A stretch of 64,000 bases of DNA from positions 3,844,001 through 3,908,000 of the forward strand of contig NC_003076.8 of assembly GCF_000001735.4 (NCBI RefSeq). The letters are read 5' to 3'. A program made the position numbers and the translations under genes. The notes beneath the pieces are model-generated. The model searched no databases and was not told the origin of the DNA. It was given only the letters and a program-made list of their open reading frames with translations. Numbering within the stretch: position 1 is the first letter of the stretch; each line of letters starts with the position of its first letter. Positions 46,213 to 59,099 of the stretch are shown one piece after another. Source of the stretch: Arabidopsis thaliana (lineage: Eukaryota; Streptophyta; Magnoliopsida; Brassicales; Brassicaceae).

Positions 46213-47301
46213 ATGCATAAATCCAAAAGAAACCCGTCATTCTCCTCCACTCTCCTCGATGAAATCTACAATTCCATCGATCCTAAAACCCAAAAAACAC
46301 AACCTTATGTCGGCTCTGTTAACACTACTACCAAAAAACAGAGCATTGTGACAAGATCGGTTCCTGACCGGAAAATCCACCGTGATCGTTTCTTTGGCTC
46401 TGTATCTTCTTCCTCTGATTCCAACTCTAGTATTTTCTCATCTTCAGACACCGAACTAACTCACGGTAAGAAGACAACTTCTTCTAGGCCGTTATGTTTC
46501 GGTCCTTCTAAGACAAAACCAAGAAAAACAGAGGATAAAACTCTGTTCCACCAAAACAGAGCTACCCGAGTGTACGACGACTACGATTACGCCTCCGACG
46601 TCCCAAAATTCAATAGACACGACGAGAATTGGGAGAATACGAGAAACAGAAGATCGGTGAAGAGCTCCGGAAACCAAAAGAAACCAAAAACTCCAGCTTC
46701 ACCTGGAGGAAGAATCGTTAACTTCTTAAATTCGTTGTTCAGCAACAATTCAAAACAATCCAATGCGGTTAAGAGTTATCCAAGGAAGACTAGTTACGAT
46801 GATTCTGCTTACGTTAGGAAAACAAGTAATGATTATCATTCATCTACTACTACGTGTTCTTCAGCTTCTTCTTTCTCAAGGTCGTGTATGAACAAAGGCT
46901 ACGAGAAATCATCTGGGCGTATCAAAAGAAGCGTTAGATTTTCCCCGGTCAATGTTATCGTCCCCGAGAGCTTCACCAGCAAAGAAGAAGATTATTTCAG
47001 TAACGGTAACGCTAGAAAGTCGGTGAAGAAGAATGTGGAAGATGGAGGGAGGAGATCAGTGGAGGAGATAGCGAGAGAGTTCTTAAGAGATTATCACAAG
47101 AATCATGAAAACAGTTTGGTTAAGACTAATGGTTTTGAGGATTATGAAGATGATGATGAAGACGATGATGATGATGATGTTGCAAGTGATTCGAGTTCAG
47201 ATCTGTTTGAGCTTGATTTAGTTGGAAATCATCATCATCATAATGTGTACGGAGATGAACTTCCTGTGTATGAAACCACTTTTGCTGGTTTGATCTTGTG
47301 A
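46213..47301 (+). CDS. BIG GRAIN 1-like protein
   Basis: Single-exon gene encoding 362 residues, start ATG at 46213. It resembles the plant BIG GRAIN 1 (BG1-like) family, whose rice founder is a membrane-associated regulator of auxin transport and response. Family-like blocks are an N-terminal PSFSSTLLDEIYNSID (about 8-23), a central PKTPASPGGRIVNFLNSLF (about 158-176), and the C-terminal DELPVYETTF (about 348-357). Between them the protein is Ser/Lys-rich and probably disordered. An Asp/Glu run encoded by GAT/GAC repeats lies at about 309-325, with a His run at about 338-341. No signal peptide or clear membrane segment is present. A role in auxin signalling is inferred from the family only. 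Confidence 0.85.
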   Translation: MHKSKRNPSFSSTLLDEIYNSIDPKTQKTQPYVGSVNTTTKKQSIVTRSVPDRKIHRDRFFGSVSSSSDSNSSIFSSSDTELTHGKKTTSSRPLCFGPSKTKPRKTEDKTLFHQNRATRVYDDYDYASDVPKFNRHDENWENTRNRRSVKSSGNQKKPKTPASPGGRIVNFLNSLFSNNSKQSNAVKSYPRKTSYDDSAYVRKTSNDYHSSTTTCSSASSFSRSCMNKGYEKSSGRIKRSVRFSPVNVIVPESFTSKEEDYFSNGNARKSVKKNVEDGGRRSVEEIAREFLRDYHKNHENSLVKTNGFEDYEDDDEDDDDDDVASDSSSDLFELDLVGNHHHHNVYGDELPVYETTFAGLIL

Positions 47302-50300
47302 AACTTTTTCTCTTTTCTCTTTTTTGTTCATGTTTATTTGTTAATTTAGATTTTCGTTGTATAAGTTTTAATCCATGTGATTGTTGAAAAAAAGAAAAAA
47401 ATCGCATGTGATTCTCCACTTTTGTGTTTGATTCAGTAACTATGTTGTGTTATAAATTTTGTGTTTGTAAAAATTTGATCCAATCATGTTTTATTAGATC
47501 ATTTTAGCTTTCAATTCTTCTGTTTATTATCTAAAATAAAAAGGTTTAAAAAAAAAAAAGAATATAAACTATTACACTAATTTTTATGTATGTATTATAG
47601 AGTTACACATAAATTTTTTTTAAAAAATCTTTCGTTAAAAACCGTTACACTAATTCTAAGCACAAATTGAAGGTTCAATGTAAAGTATAAATGTTATAGG
47701 TGAACAAAACATCAATGTTTAACACAAACGCATAGGCTATAAATGCAAGCATAAGCACAAACACAATAGACTAAACAAAAGCTCTTAATAAAATCCACAA
47801 ACATGAATTTTTAGGGTTTCAAAGCTAAAACGCCAAACACAAATGTATATTTCTTATCAAATGTATGTCTCACTCATGTACTATTTTAGGCTCAATCAGC
47901 TCTTGCAACGTAACTATTCGATTCGTGCTTTTCTTTAAGTTTTGAAAATAATATTGTTGAGAAGGATCCGATCCGTGCAAAGTAAAATGATTTGCGGGAG
48001 ATAATTATGTGAAATAAAGTGGTTGATGATCCCAAAGGCAAAAACCCCAAGCTACCAACCTTTCTCTTTTTCTATGTATCTATCACATGCTTTAGATCCA
48101 AATTTTCATGAATGCTAACACTTTTTCAATATAATTTCATTTTTTCATTTCTTTACACATTTAATATTAAGAAAAGCTCATAATTTATTTGATTAAGGCT
48201 TTTACGGTGAAATGGAAATTTAGGGCAGCACAGCTACAAAATCAACAACTATACACATGCCTATACAATTGGTCATAATTCACTAATATGATGTGCATAT
48301 AGGAGCAGAACATTGTTTCGAAATCATATTTTTTGTCCAATAAATTGAAAAACACGCTACAACATTGGTCCATCAAGTAGTATTCATGTAGAATGTACGT
48401 TTGACTCGCTTTTCTTGGAAAAAAACCTATCTTTAAAATAGTTATGTTTAATTTCACCAAAACAACCGTTTTGATATTTTTACATGCATATGTATATGTG
48501 AAAGTAACACATGCATGTTGTATATATCTTATAGTATAATAAAGCATGTTGAGTAATAAAACATCGAATCGATGATATGTACGTAAAAGTGTTTTGTTGT
48601 GTATAAAAAGAAAAGAAAGATGGGAAATCGAGAAATTCGATATCCAAATGAGAAGCAAAGGGTGATTGATGAGGATCGTGAATGGACACATTAAAGCTTA
48701 ATAAAATCGAAAATAAATTTAAAAAGAAAAAGGGTAATTTTAAAATAAAGTGAAAGTAGTATTTGTAGCGATGGATGAACATGAAGTACTGATATGCTTC
48801 CATGGGAACAGAGAAAGTCGAGAGCTTTTGCTTTACTTCTCTTTTTTCACTTTGATCATCTTTAAAAGTTCCGATTACAATCTTCTCCATTACTTCTCGA
48901 CAATAAAAACTAATACTTCCTACACGGACGGTCTCACGTACACATGACCCATTTTCAGTTCCGTGTCAAGTCATTTTGATTTTTGTTTAAAATTGTTGGA
49001 GGTTGATACCTTTTAGTTTAAATATTGCTTTGTAATGTTAGCTTTATCATTTAGTTTTGATTCTATAGGATATTTTGCTTATATCAAAGTAAAGTGTATT
49101 TATCTTAGATTTGAAAACTTTGCTGGTGTGAGGAAGTTTTTAATAAGGGTAATTTTATAGCTATAACCAGACTTCTAATACATGCCTCTTTATACAATAT
49201 AGGCGAACAATTCAATATTCAAACCCCCCAAAGGCCCAAAGCATGCATATCTATTTGCCTTTGGTAGTGCTTGTTTTGCTTGCTCCTGCTAATATTCCTT
49301 GACTTTAATTCTATAACTGAAATTACTGTAAATTTATAATTGAGATTAATATTTTAAGAGGAGACTTATCATTTTATCAAAATAAATAGTTGTATGGTTG
49401 CTTTTTATATCATCACAAATGCTACTTTTTCCATACTAAACTAGTTAAACAAAATGAATAGTTCGATCATGAATATACCATTGCGTATTTCTATCCAATA
49501 ATGCGGCGGATTAAATTATTCCGTCAAGCAAGCTTATTGCTTGTTACCAAAATCAACAACTAAGTATATTTAACGAAGTAGATGATTTAATCAAAGATCG
49601 TGCCATGTATTTGCACACAACAAAACTCCCTCAAACTCCTAATGATTGCACATAATACGTAATGAATTTTAAGTAAATTATGTTGTATTAAGATAAGTGG
49701 ATGAGGATTACGCGAATAATACACATATACACATAAATATTGCATAAGTTTCACATGTGACATGTCGGGGGATGTAACCGTTCTTGTTGGAAAAAATGAA
49801 TTTCTCTGAAATATATAAGTTACCAACTTTTATTGAAAGCTGATTGTTTAGTTTGGTCAATTGTGGCTATTAAAATATAGTGCATAGTAGGTCACTAGGT
49901 TGGTTATAATATATTGTTCGTTAATCTATACTTTGATTAATTATGAGTTTGTTGTTTTGGATCGAACAACGCAACAACCTTACATTTAAATAGAGTAATT
50001 AAATGCGGAGCTAATAATGTTCTGTAAGTGAATAGCACGATATGGTTTTGTTGTAGGACCAAAGCGACGTAACCCTTTGAGCATGTAAATCAAGTCAAAA
50101 GATGACATATTACTTTCCACTAACTTAATTCGTTACGTAATCAGTAATCACGTTATGTCAGAATCATACTATTATCGAAGGGGGAGGAAAACCGAAAACG
50201 CCAAACTAATTCATAAAACTTTTGTGTGGCCCAATGGGCTCATTCTATTGCTATAAAGATTTTGCATGGCCCAGATATGCACTGATTCCTGATAATGTCT

Positions 50301-50918
50301 CCAGCTGCTGTATCGCCTCTGGGTCTGGATTCCTAATACTACGTATATTGTTTCAGAAAAGTATCTTTTGAGCAAAATTTAGTATTAACATTTGGCAGTA
50401 AAAAGATGAATTATTGTACCTAGCGTCGGTTTCCGAAAGTGACTTAAACATACAGTCAAATTATAACATCGGTTTAGGAACCGAAGCAAAAAATTCTTAA
50501 CGTGACCTTAATAATAAGTAAAGGACGTTATTATATTGAAGCCAGTTCTAACCTGATGTTAGACTTAATAAAAACAGACGTAATTCCCTTCATTTTTGTA
50601 GAATGATGTCATTATGAGACTATACGATGTTGCCGATATATACAGCCAAATTGCCAATATATAACACTTCCTTCAAACCAAAATTCCGAAGATGCCTTAT
50701 TAGTTATTTACTTTAACTTAGCAAAAAATTGTTACAAATCTCAAATTCTCAATTTACTTACTAGATTACAGCCTTACAGGTCGTTGGTCAATTTAGTTTC
50801 CTCTAATGTTGCACATTACCATTATACCATACAATGTTTCTCTCTTTGTGATAATATATAAAACATTAAAAGCCATATAAAAGCAGTCTAAAATTTTATT
50901 CTTGGCAACACAACAAAT
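47302..50918. other. intergenic
   Basis: About 3.6 kb of AT-rich DNA. Two overlapping minus ORFs (48242-48691 and 48480-48890) have ATGs but no recognisable domains and I do not call them genes. From about 50.46 kb the sequence is the left part of the S1-gene tandem duplication. Confidence 0.5.
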
Positions 50919-51690
50919 TTATGTCCTTAGATTCCCATTCCAATCATAACATATATTAAATGCATGATCACTTTCACTAAACATGCATGGCCCTTGTATG
51001 CTTATATCCCAGATACAATTGATGCATGAAATATGACTACGAACACCATCTCTGTCATCATCGTAAATGTCAAACCTTTTTGATTGTCCAGGCCATGTGA
51101 AATGACAATAGAAAAGTGTCGTTCCAACAATACTTGTTCTAAACTTAAACGACCAAGAACCATTCGGAGCGAGGATTTTGAGGCCAAGATCGTCATCTGC
51201 GGACTTACAATGAAGGTTTAAGGTCAAACCATCACCAAGGCGGTTTGTGATCCTCACCATTTTTGAAGTAGACCAATTAACATCAAAATCGGTTTTCACT
51301 TGTGAGAAAGCTATTTTGATGAGTAGATATATTACCACCACATGAACTTGTGTTTTTAGGATGTTTTTCATTTTCTGTTAAGCTCAAAAACTGTTTTCTA
51401 CTGAATACTTTTTGTTTTGATTTGCATTACTATATATAGGAAGTATTCGATGAGATCGTCCATGACGTTATGAGATTTCTTTCCAAAACGGTTGACCTTG
51501 ACTACTTGACTACATTGTATCGAAACAAAATTAAGGAAACTTAACGAGGATGCTAGCTAGAATATCAAGATTTATCCATTTTTGTTACAAAAAGATATAA
51601 TACTATTTGTGGGTTATTCTTATATCTTGAACAGAATTATATTAATCTTTTTGGATCTTCAAATCAAAGAGTCAATTGTCAGTTATAAAA
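50461..51690. repeat. S1-gene tandem duplication, copy 1
   Basis: Gene plus flanks resemble 52371-53710. Shared blocks outside the genes include aggaaccgaagcaaaa, gacgttattatatt, ctgatgttagac and aactccgaagatgcctta-like segments downstream, and aatatcaagatttat and tatcttgaacagaatt-like segments upstream. The edges are approximate. Confidence 0.75.
50919..51371 (-). CDS. S1-type plant self-incompatibility protein homologue (SPH)
   Basis: Single-exon gene encoding 150 residues, start ATG at 51369-51371. A signal peptide covers residues 1-23 (hydrophobic VVVIYLLIKIAFS). The mature part has the S1 pattern: VRITNRLG, LHCKSADDDLG, WSFKF, FYCHFTWPG, then SCINCIWDI, GPCMFSE and CYDWN. Six mature cysteines are visible. 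S1 proteins are small secreted proteins; the poppy founder is the stigma self-incompatibility determinant. Arabidopsis is self-fertile and its many SPH genes are mostly of unknown function, possibly signalling in reproductive tissue. The tandem paralogue is at 52950-53408. Confidence 0.93.
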   Translation of the reverse strand: MKNILKTQVHVVVIYLLIKIAFSQVKTDFDVNWSTSKMVRITNRLGDGLTLNLHCKSADDDLGLKILAPNGSWSFKFRTSIVGTTLFYCHFTWPGQSKRFDIYDDDRDGVRSHISCINCIWDISIQGPCMFSESDHAFNICYDWNGNLRT

Positions 51691-52949
51691 TCTCTATATT
51701 TAACAATGATTGGATCATAAACTTTTATTAATTTATTTATGATATAAATTAGTAGATAATAAAGAGATTTTGTTTTATACATTAACGTTTTATAAAACTA
51801 TGAATTTGAGACAATTAGCGTTTTCAACATATTTGGAAGAGTTTCAGACCGACAAGAAAGAATTTACTACCTTTTCTTTATCTTTAATCTCTCGTAATGT
51901 AAATGTTAAAGCAAATCATTTGGCACAAAAAATTTGTGCATAACCGCTACACATTATTTATGTAAACAATTTTCCACAATTTTAGTTCGTTTGAGTTCTA
52001 AATAATATCTGATGACCAAAAAAAAAAAAATTTGATAGAATTCTAACTAAAATAATTGTTTTGGATATTATAAATTTGTAGTTTTGAAATTATTATTTTT
52101 TCATATTTATAAGAAAAAAAAATTCAACACTAATACAAAGACTTTAGTTTAGATGAATTCACTTATAACAACACTATAATTTAAAAACACAGCATAACAA
52201 TGTAAAACACATGTATAGCATAACAATTGTGTTTATACAAGAAAATTTAGAAATGCGCTCTAAAGAAATTATAACAGTTTGAGAACACTAAAAATAAACA
52301 CTAAAAGCATACAAATTATCATAACAACTTATATGATATTAACGGACCATATTAAGTAAAACATAAAATCAAATTATAACCGACGGTACTAAAAATCGTT
52401 AAATGTAACACTAGGAACCGAAGCAAAAGTTCTTAACCTGACCTTTATTACGTAAGTGACGTTATTATATTTAATAAAGGCAGATATAAACTGATGTTAG
52501 ACAAACTTAATAAAATCCGACATTAAAGCCCTTCTTTTTGTTAGAAAGATGTCATTATGTGATTGTACGATGCGACCGTCAAAACCAAAGTCTTAATTGG
52601 TTTTATAACCATATATGTATACACATCCAATAACACTTTCGTCATTACAAAAACTCCGAAGATGCCTTAATACTTAGTTATTTCTCTAACTTAGCATATA
52701 ATTGATACAGATCTCAGTTTACGAAATTACGTACAAGTCTTTGGTCAATTTAGTTTCCTTTATTTTAGCACATTATAAAATGTTCTTTCCCGTCGTAAAC
52801 AAATTCGAAGGTTTGTTCTTTGTGTAGTTTATACTTCTTTTTTTTTGGACAATTGTGTAGTTCATACCAAAAGTAATAGAACAACAATTTAAAACGAAAA
52901 CAAACAAACAAACGAATGATTCTTGTGGTTTTCTTGGCAACACAACAAA
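51372..52949. other. intergenic between tandem S1 genes
   Basis: The first 320 bases are duplicated promoter sequence. The middle (about 51.7-52.37 kb) is AT-rich and unique to this spot. From about 52.37 kb it is the duplicated 3' flank of the next gene. No gene is seen. Confidence 0.55.
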
Positions 52950-53710
52950 TTATGATCTTCGGTTTCCATTCCAATCATAACAAATATTAAATGCATCATC
53001 TATTTCACTAAACCTGCATGGCCCATATTTGCCTATATCCCAGATACAGTAGATGCATGGAATACCCATACGAACACCATCTCTGTCATCATCGTAAATG
53101 TTAAACCATTTTGATTGTCCAGGCCATGTGAAATGACAAAAGAAAAGTGTCACTCCAGGAACAATACTTGGTCTAAATTTAAACGACCAAGAACCATTCG
53201 GAGCGAGGATTTTGAGGCCAAGATCGTCATCTGCGGACTTACAATGAAGTTTTAAGGTCGAACCATCGCCAAGGCGGTTTGTGATCGTCACCACTGATTT
53301 TAAAGTAGACCACTTTAGATCAGAACCGGGTTTCACTTGTGAGAAAGCTATTTGGATGAGTAGATATATTACCACCACATGAACTTGTGTTTTTAGCATG
53401 GTTGTCATTTTCTTTGAAGATCCGAAAGCGTTTTCTACTTTTGTTTTTGATTTGCATTAGTATATATAAGAAATCTTCGATGTTGATGCCCATGACGTTA
53501 TTAGATTTAATTTGTTTCCAAAATGGTTGACTACATTGTATTGAAACAAACTTACGGAAAGTTATAACGGTGATGCTTGAATATATCAAGATTTATACAT
53601 TGTTAGAAAAAAACACTATTTTTAAATGGGTTATTTACTTATTCTTAGATCTTGAACAGAATTTTATATTAATCTTCTTGTATCTTTAAGGAGTTGTTAA
53701 TTAGTTATAT
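52371..53710. repeat. S1-gene tandem duplication, copy 2
   Basis: Partner of 50461-51690, with several small insertions and deletions, mostly in the 3' flank. The edges are approximate. Confidence 0.75.
52950..53408 (-). CDS. S1-type plant self-incompatibility protein homologue, tandem copy
   Basis: Single-exon gene encoding 152 residues, start ATG at 53406-53408. It has a signal peptide of about 23 residues and the same S1 fold pattern as its neighbour: VTITNRLG, LHCKSADDDLG, FFCHFTWPG, IPCIYCIWDI, GPCRFSE and CYDWN. Most substitutions relative to the first copy fall in the mature N-terminus and in the C-terminal loop. All six cysteines are kept, so both copies look functional. Secretion and an extracellular signalling role are inferred from the family. 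Confidence 0.93.
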   Translation of the reverse strand: MTTMLKTQVHVVVIYLLIQIAFSQVKPGSDLKWSTLKSVVTITNRLGDGSTLKLHCKSADDDLGLKILAPNGSWSFKFRPSIVPGVTLFFCHFTWPGQSKWFNIYDDDRDGVRMGIPCIYCIWDIGKYGPCRFSEIDDAFNICYDWNGNRRS

Positions 53711-54181
53711 TTAGGGGTATAAACCGGCCTTAATCAATCCACCTTGCTTGTGATACAAGAAGATTAATCTAATTTTGTTTAATATCTACATTCTACAATT
53801 AGATCCTTATTTTTAATAAACAATGTATAAATATTGGTATCCTTACCATAGTAATGAATATTGCGATGTTTTTTTTATATATATATACAAACCTCACATA
53901 AGACTTTTCTTCTTATTTTGTAACAAAACTTTTGTACAATCAATACATGACAAATCATTTTTGACAGATCTTGCATTTTATTCAGATTTTCAAAGACTAA
54001 GATTTTTATCCATAAAATGCCTAATTTTGTAAAATCCATAAAAGTTGAGTCGGTTTAGAAAATTGATTTCATCATCTACTCTAAAAGCCTTAAACAAAAC
54101 AGTATCACAACGTTTGGTAATAATAATGTCTTATAACAACGGTTTAGAAAAAACACCAAACCGGTTTTAAATTGGTTCTCA
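53409..54181. other. intergenic
   Basis: Promoter of the second S1 gene (duplicated part to about 53710), then AT-rich DNA and the MSL10 3' flank. No gene is seen. Confidence 0.5.
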
Positions 54182-56923
54182 TCAGTTCTTCTTTGTGAGA
54201 TTAATGTCTTGAGGAAGGAGAGTGTAGTCGATGTGAAGGTCCTCCAACATTCTCTTAATGGCCAAAGAAAGTTCGGTTCTTCTAAGATTCCTCTCTCTGT
54301 TTTCCTGAAACGTGATGGTGTGGTCACTGTATAGGGCCATCTTCAGCTTGTTCATGTTCTCTATCTCCTTCACCACCACCGAGTGAACCGGTGCCCAATG
54401 TTGCGGGTTCTGCTCCAAGTACCTGATCCACAAACCAAAGAAACTCATTCAAAGACAAGATCTTTAGGCTCAGTGGTTAACAAAACAGATTCAAGGTACT
54501 TACTCGGCGATTCTTTCTTTGAGATGTGCTATCTTAGAGACTGGTGTCGAGAAAGAGATAGAGAATTCCACTGTTTCTCCCATATTCGGACTTCTGAAGT
54601 AATTGCTTATCGGTTTCGTGGCCAAAACAGCGTTCGGATAATACACTTTCTCGTTGTTAAGCTTCAAGAACACTGTCGTTAAGAGATTCATTTCTTCCAC
54701 CAGCATCTGAAAAACCCCCACAAGAATGTGTTTGTATAGAGTATAAAAACATATATATGAGTTTAAAGGATCTTTGATGTTGAAGTTTAATTACCGCGAC
54801 ACCGTCAACAACACATCGATCACCGACATCATAAGGATGCATGACGAATACGAACACAATGGATTCAAAGAGGTTTTTGCATGTGCTTCCGATTATAAAA
54901 GCCAGAGCCACGAGTTGGGTGGAGAAGAACAGCAAAACCTTAGTCGTTGCTACTTCTAGAAGGAGCAGCCAAATGACAACGGTAACCACCATCAAGATTG
55001 CTGTCACAAGTTTGTTTAACTGCTTAACCGCTGTTTTTGTGTCGTTTAAGGAATGCGCTAAAGCTCTCCGGCTCGTGTACACCTTAACCTGATCAAGTTG
55101 CAACACAACATAAGTCGTTAAAACCAAGAAACACATACTCTCAAGGCTTTTTTTTTTGGAATAAGCCAATTCATTTGGCGTGACACCACTAAAAACAGTG
55201 ATTGGTGATAAGAAGAACCTGCAGGTCTGCGGTTACCTATCAGACTCACAATCTAGTAGTTCTCACTTCTCCATTTTTTCATACCATTATTTTATTTTTA
55301 TTTTTTTTCATACCATAATTTATCTTTAAAGAATAAAAGCATGAAAGTGTTCTGAGGAGACTTACCACCCATTCTGTGAAAGCTTTTCTTGTAATTCTCC
55401 CGGTCTCAGCGGCACCATCAAACAATGGGAACACAAGATCAACCTCTTCCTTAATCATAAACCTAAGCAAGTCCTCTTCCTCTATGTAACTGAAAAAAAA
55501 AAAACAAATCCAAAGATGTCCATCAGCGAATGCACCAAGAAAGAGAAGGAAAAAAGAGCAAATCAAGATTGTTTTCCTACTTGAAGAAGGGCTGAGCAAC
55601 ATTTCTGAAGACATGGTAAGCAGCAGCCAAAGCCTCCATCTCACTAGTAATTTCTCTGTCAGCTTGCTCTTTCCCCTCGCCGTATGCTGTTTCGTCCAAT
55701 GTGTCAGAGATAGTAGAGAGACCTGAAGTTCTAACCGCTTCCATCAAAACTCGCATAGTCCAAGCCGAAACTTTCTCCCGCTTCATCTTATGAACTTTCC
55801 CCATATCAATCACTTTCTTCTCTTTAACCGTTCCTTTTTTCACTACAGTCGCGAAACTCAAATGGCCTGTGCTTGGCTCACGCCCGACCCTCTCTGCCTC
55901 TTCCATAAGTGGAAGACCCGAGAGCGTTTGTAGAACATACTGGTGGAAAACAGAATCTTGAATCCTATCGAAAAAGTTATTGACGTTGAAATTCGCTGCA
56001 AGGATTTTCAACAAGAGTGTTTTCACCAGCCAAAAGAATGCCCCTGTAAGAATGGAAATAAGAGTCCTGGTAATACATTTGAGGACTTTGGTGGCTGCGG
56101 GGGACCGTTTCACGTCGTGGTTGAACAACAATATCCAAGCAACAAGAATCAAGCAGAGCCAAATGAAAACTTGGACGCTCTTCTTCAAGCCGTGCACAAA
56201 GTAGAGCACTTTTCTCCTCAAAAGAAAGTTTGTTTCTATGAGGAACACAATCAAACGCATGAACCAGTTTGTCACCAACATTCCACTGAATATAACCATC
56301 ACAAGCACACACCATTTCCAGACTTCTAGCCCCCAGAAGGTGTGATGTTTCAGGACATTAATGGTTAAACTCGCAACCAAAGCGCTCAAAATCACCACAA
56401 AGAAAGCTGACTCTATCAAAGCCAATGTACTTATCTTACTGCGCATCTCTCTGTTCAGCTTAACCTTCTTGTAGATTTCCTCATCCTCATCTTTCTCAAC
56501 AACGACTTTACTTGGAGTAACCGGTGCTGGTGACCCGACACTCCTATTAGATTTGTTATTCGGAGAAGCTCTACTAAAAGAAAAACCAGCACCAAGTTGC
56601 TCCCTAACTTCCTCCTCTAGAATACTTGTGTCTACAGGACAAGATGGATCAACAAACCGGGACTTGGGTTTTGAGTAAACCGACCTTGCAAAAGATTTCC
56701 TCTGAGTTAGACCCACATTGTTCTGATTTGGAGCTCTAGGAGGCTTGTTAGGACTACCAACAAGCTTAGAGATTTCAGGAGAAGGGCTTTTACTAAAGGG
56801 AACTCCTTTCTCAGACTCTGGTGAAGCCATTTCCTTGGAACGCCTTGATGCTTCCTCAACTGGAACATTGATAACAACATCTCCTCCTCCTCCTCCTCCG
56901 TTACTACTCTTTTGTTCTGCCAT
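54182..56923 (-). CDS. MSL10: mechanosensitive channel of small conductance-like 10
   Basis: Five coding exons on the minus strand: 56923-55581, 55489-55366, 55088-54795, 54706-54504, 54422-54182; they give 734 residues. The frame stays open 20 codons upstream of 56923, but those bases look like 5' leader after a splice acceptor. I start at the ATG giving MAEQKSSNGGGGGG. The soluble N-terminus (to about 165) is Ser/Pro-rich and likely phosphorylated. Transmembrane segments follow in two groups, roughly 165-310 and 465-575. The MscS-like pore helix and vestibule begin near ESIVFVFVMHPYDVGDRCVVDG in exon 3, and the cytosolic C-terminal domain fills exons 4-5. MSL10 is a plasma-membrane, stretch-gated, anion-preferring channel involved in swelling and wound signalling. 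Confidence 0.97.
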
Positions 56924-57376
56924 TCCAATGCTACTACCATCCAATTTCACAACAATGCCTCTGGAAAATTTCCAAAAAATCAAGATTATAGAAGAACACT
57001 GTGGGGATGTTAAAGTACCAATTTATTTTAGCTTGATTCAAATAAAGTAATTAGATTTTGATTCATCAGACAAAAAGGGTTTAAGAAACTATATTTTATT
57101 AAAGTAAACAAAGTGGAATATAAACCCTAGATTCCTGAAGCATAGATTTGTAACAAAGCATATAGATTTACAGAGGAAGATTAACTACAGACAACAACAT
57201 TCTTTAATCCTACTAAATCTGTAAGAAAGATCCAAACTTCACAAATAAAATAATCAGAACTTCTTCAGAAAAACACCAAAAAAAAAACCGAATTTAAAAA
57301 TTACAGTCAAAAGAGGGAGGAACCGAGCTTACCAGTAGTGAAAAATCCAAAGAAAAATCTTCTTCTTCTGTGAGTA

Positions 57377-57385
57377 TTAGCTCAT
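57377..57385 (-). promoter_or_regulatory. minimal upstream ORF in MSL10 leader
   Basis: ATG AGC TAA on the minus strand lies in the putative first leader exon (ending at donor CTG|GTAAGC, 57333). A start codon followed almost at once by a stop can stall or recycle ribosomes. It depends on the leader exon being real. Confidence 0.4.
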
Positions 57386-59099
57386 TCTTGAAGAAGAAGA
57401 AGAAGACCTGAAATATAGCCAATGAACAAACAAAAAAAAAACAGAGAGCTTAGGAGATAGTACACACCACGACCACTTAAGAATTATGAGAGATGGAAGA
57501 ATTCAAACATTTGATAAATGATAAAGAAGAAATCCGATTATACATACCAAAAGCAAAAAAAAAAAATAGCAGCTAAAAAAGCAGAGCTGCAGAGGCGGTG
57601 GGAAAAAAATGGCTTAAACCCAGAAACCAACAAAATACCAAAAGCCAACTAAATAATAGAAAACATAAACATGGAAAGAGGAAAGAGAGAAAAAGATCTT
57701 ACATGAACAAAAAAACATTAAGGCGGGTCCAAAGAGCAAAGAGATGTCAAGACTTTATAAGCCACAAAAATTAATTGGGAAATGTAATTGACATTACTTT
57801 TTAAAATTGGAGATGGCTTGATGGTGGAGTAGTTTTAATCGACCTTTAAAATTCCAAAATAATTAACCTTTTTCGTCAACAGAAAGATTAGTACTAATTT
57901 TATATTAGTAAGTTGGATATGAATATGAAACCAAATGTATTGGGGAAAATGTTCACACAAAACGTGGTTATTAAAAAATCGTGTAATAACTCCTTATGTA
58001 CTATCTGACAAAAAAAAACACTGTTCTTTACTAAAATGTTGTACATAACTTTTTTTAACTGTACATACTTACATCCAAAATTTCAAATTTGAAAATGTGC
58101 ACGAAAATCAATAAGTTTAGATATCAGTGAGAAATGAATCAAACATAAAATCAGTTAACTGGATTGATATAATACAAAAAAAAAAAACTGGAAATTGGTT
58201 AAGAAAATTGAAATACATTTTGTTTTTTGGTTAGACAGAGGAAACGATTTTCCTTTGACTAGTGACCACTGAGGCACTGACCATACCACTCTCTGTCTCC
58301 ATCGATTCCATTATATGTCTATGTCGTTTTTCTTTCTTCTTTTCAACTCTATAATGAATGTCTCTCGTTGCTAACGAGCTGTGTTTTTAATCATTCCGTT
58401 AATTAATAATGTCTGAGCATGTTTGGCATGTCTAACTGGTGATTGGTCTCTGGTCAGCTCTATCGTGTGTTTTAGTTTTCAAAAATATAATCAATAATTT
58501 ACACGACAAGAATATTTAGACAATCCACCTATGTACAAAATTGTTACTTAGGATTGAAATTAAGTAAGAGAAAAAATAAATAATAATAAGTAAGAGGTAA
58601 TGGTGTAACTTAATGCTAATTCAATAGTGTCAAATTTCTATTTTTTTTTGTTCCATCCTTTGGGTGATATATATCATGTTATTTATTAAATGCTTATTTT
58701 CAAATATCTTTATTTGTGTGAATGAATAACATATATAAACTGATAGTAAAATAATTATAAAAACTTAAAATTTGGATATGTTAAACAACGGTTACCTAAA
58801 AGTTAAGGAAGAAATCATTTTTTAATTTTCAGATAACAGTTTAATAAAGAATAAATTTGTCTATATGCCATTCATTGTCACTCGTTAGTCGTTACCTAGT
58901 TACAATAATCTCAACATAATTGGCACAATGGCTGATTATTGATATCCCTAGTTTGCAATGTGTAAAAATGAAGAATCCAACGGACAATATTTACTTTCAA
59001 TGGCAGAGGCAATGTAATGACTAGATTCTGAGTTTCTGACCGTTGGATAAATTTGGTAGATTCTGACAGTTGATTTATTGACAGCATTGTTTTTGGAGA

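Noticed and set aside
48242-48890. Two overlapping minus-strand ORFs as genes
   Set aside because: They are AT-driven, hydrophobic/aromatic runs with no motif or splice support.
55943-56329. 128-codon plus-strand ORF opposite MSL10 exon 1
   Set aside because: Antisense shadow of a clearly conserved coding exon.
56924-56983. MSL10 start 20 codons further upstream
   Set aside because: A splice acceptor (CAG at about 56963-56961) lies inside that extension, and the downstream ATG gives the known 734-residue protein.
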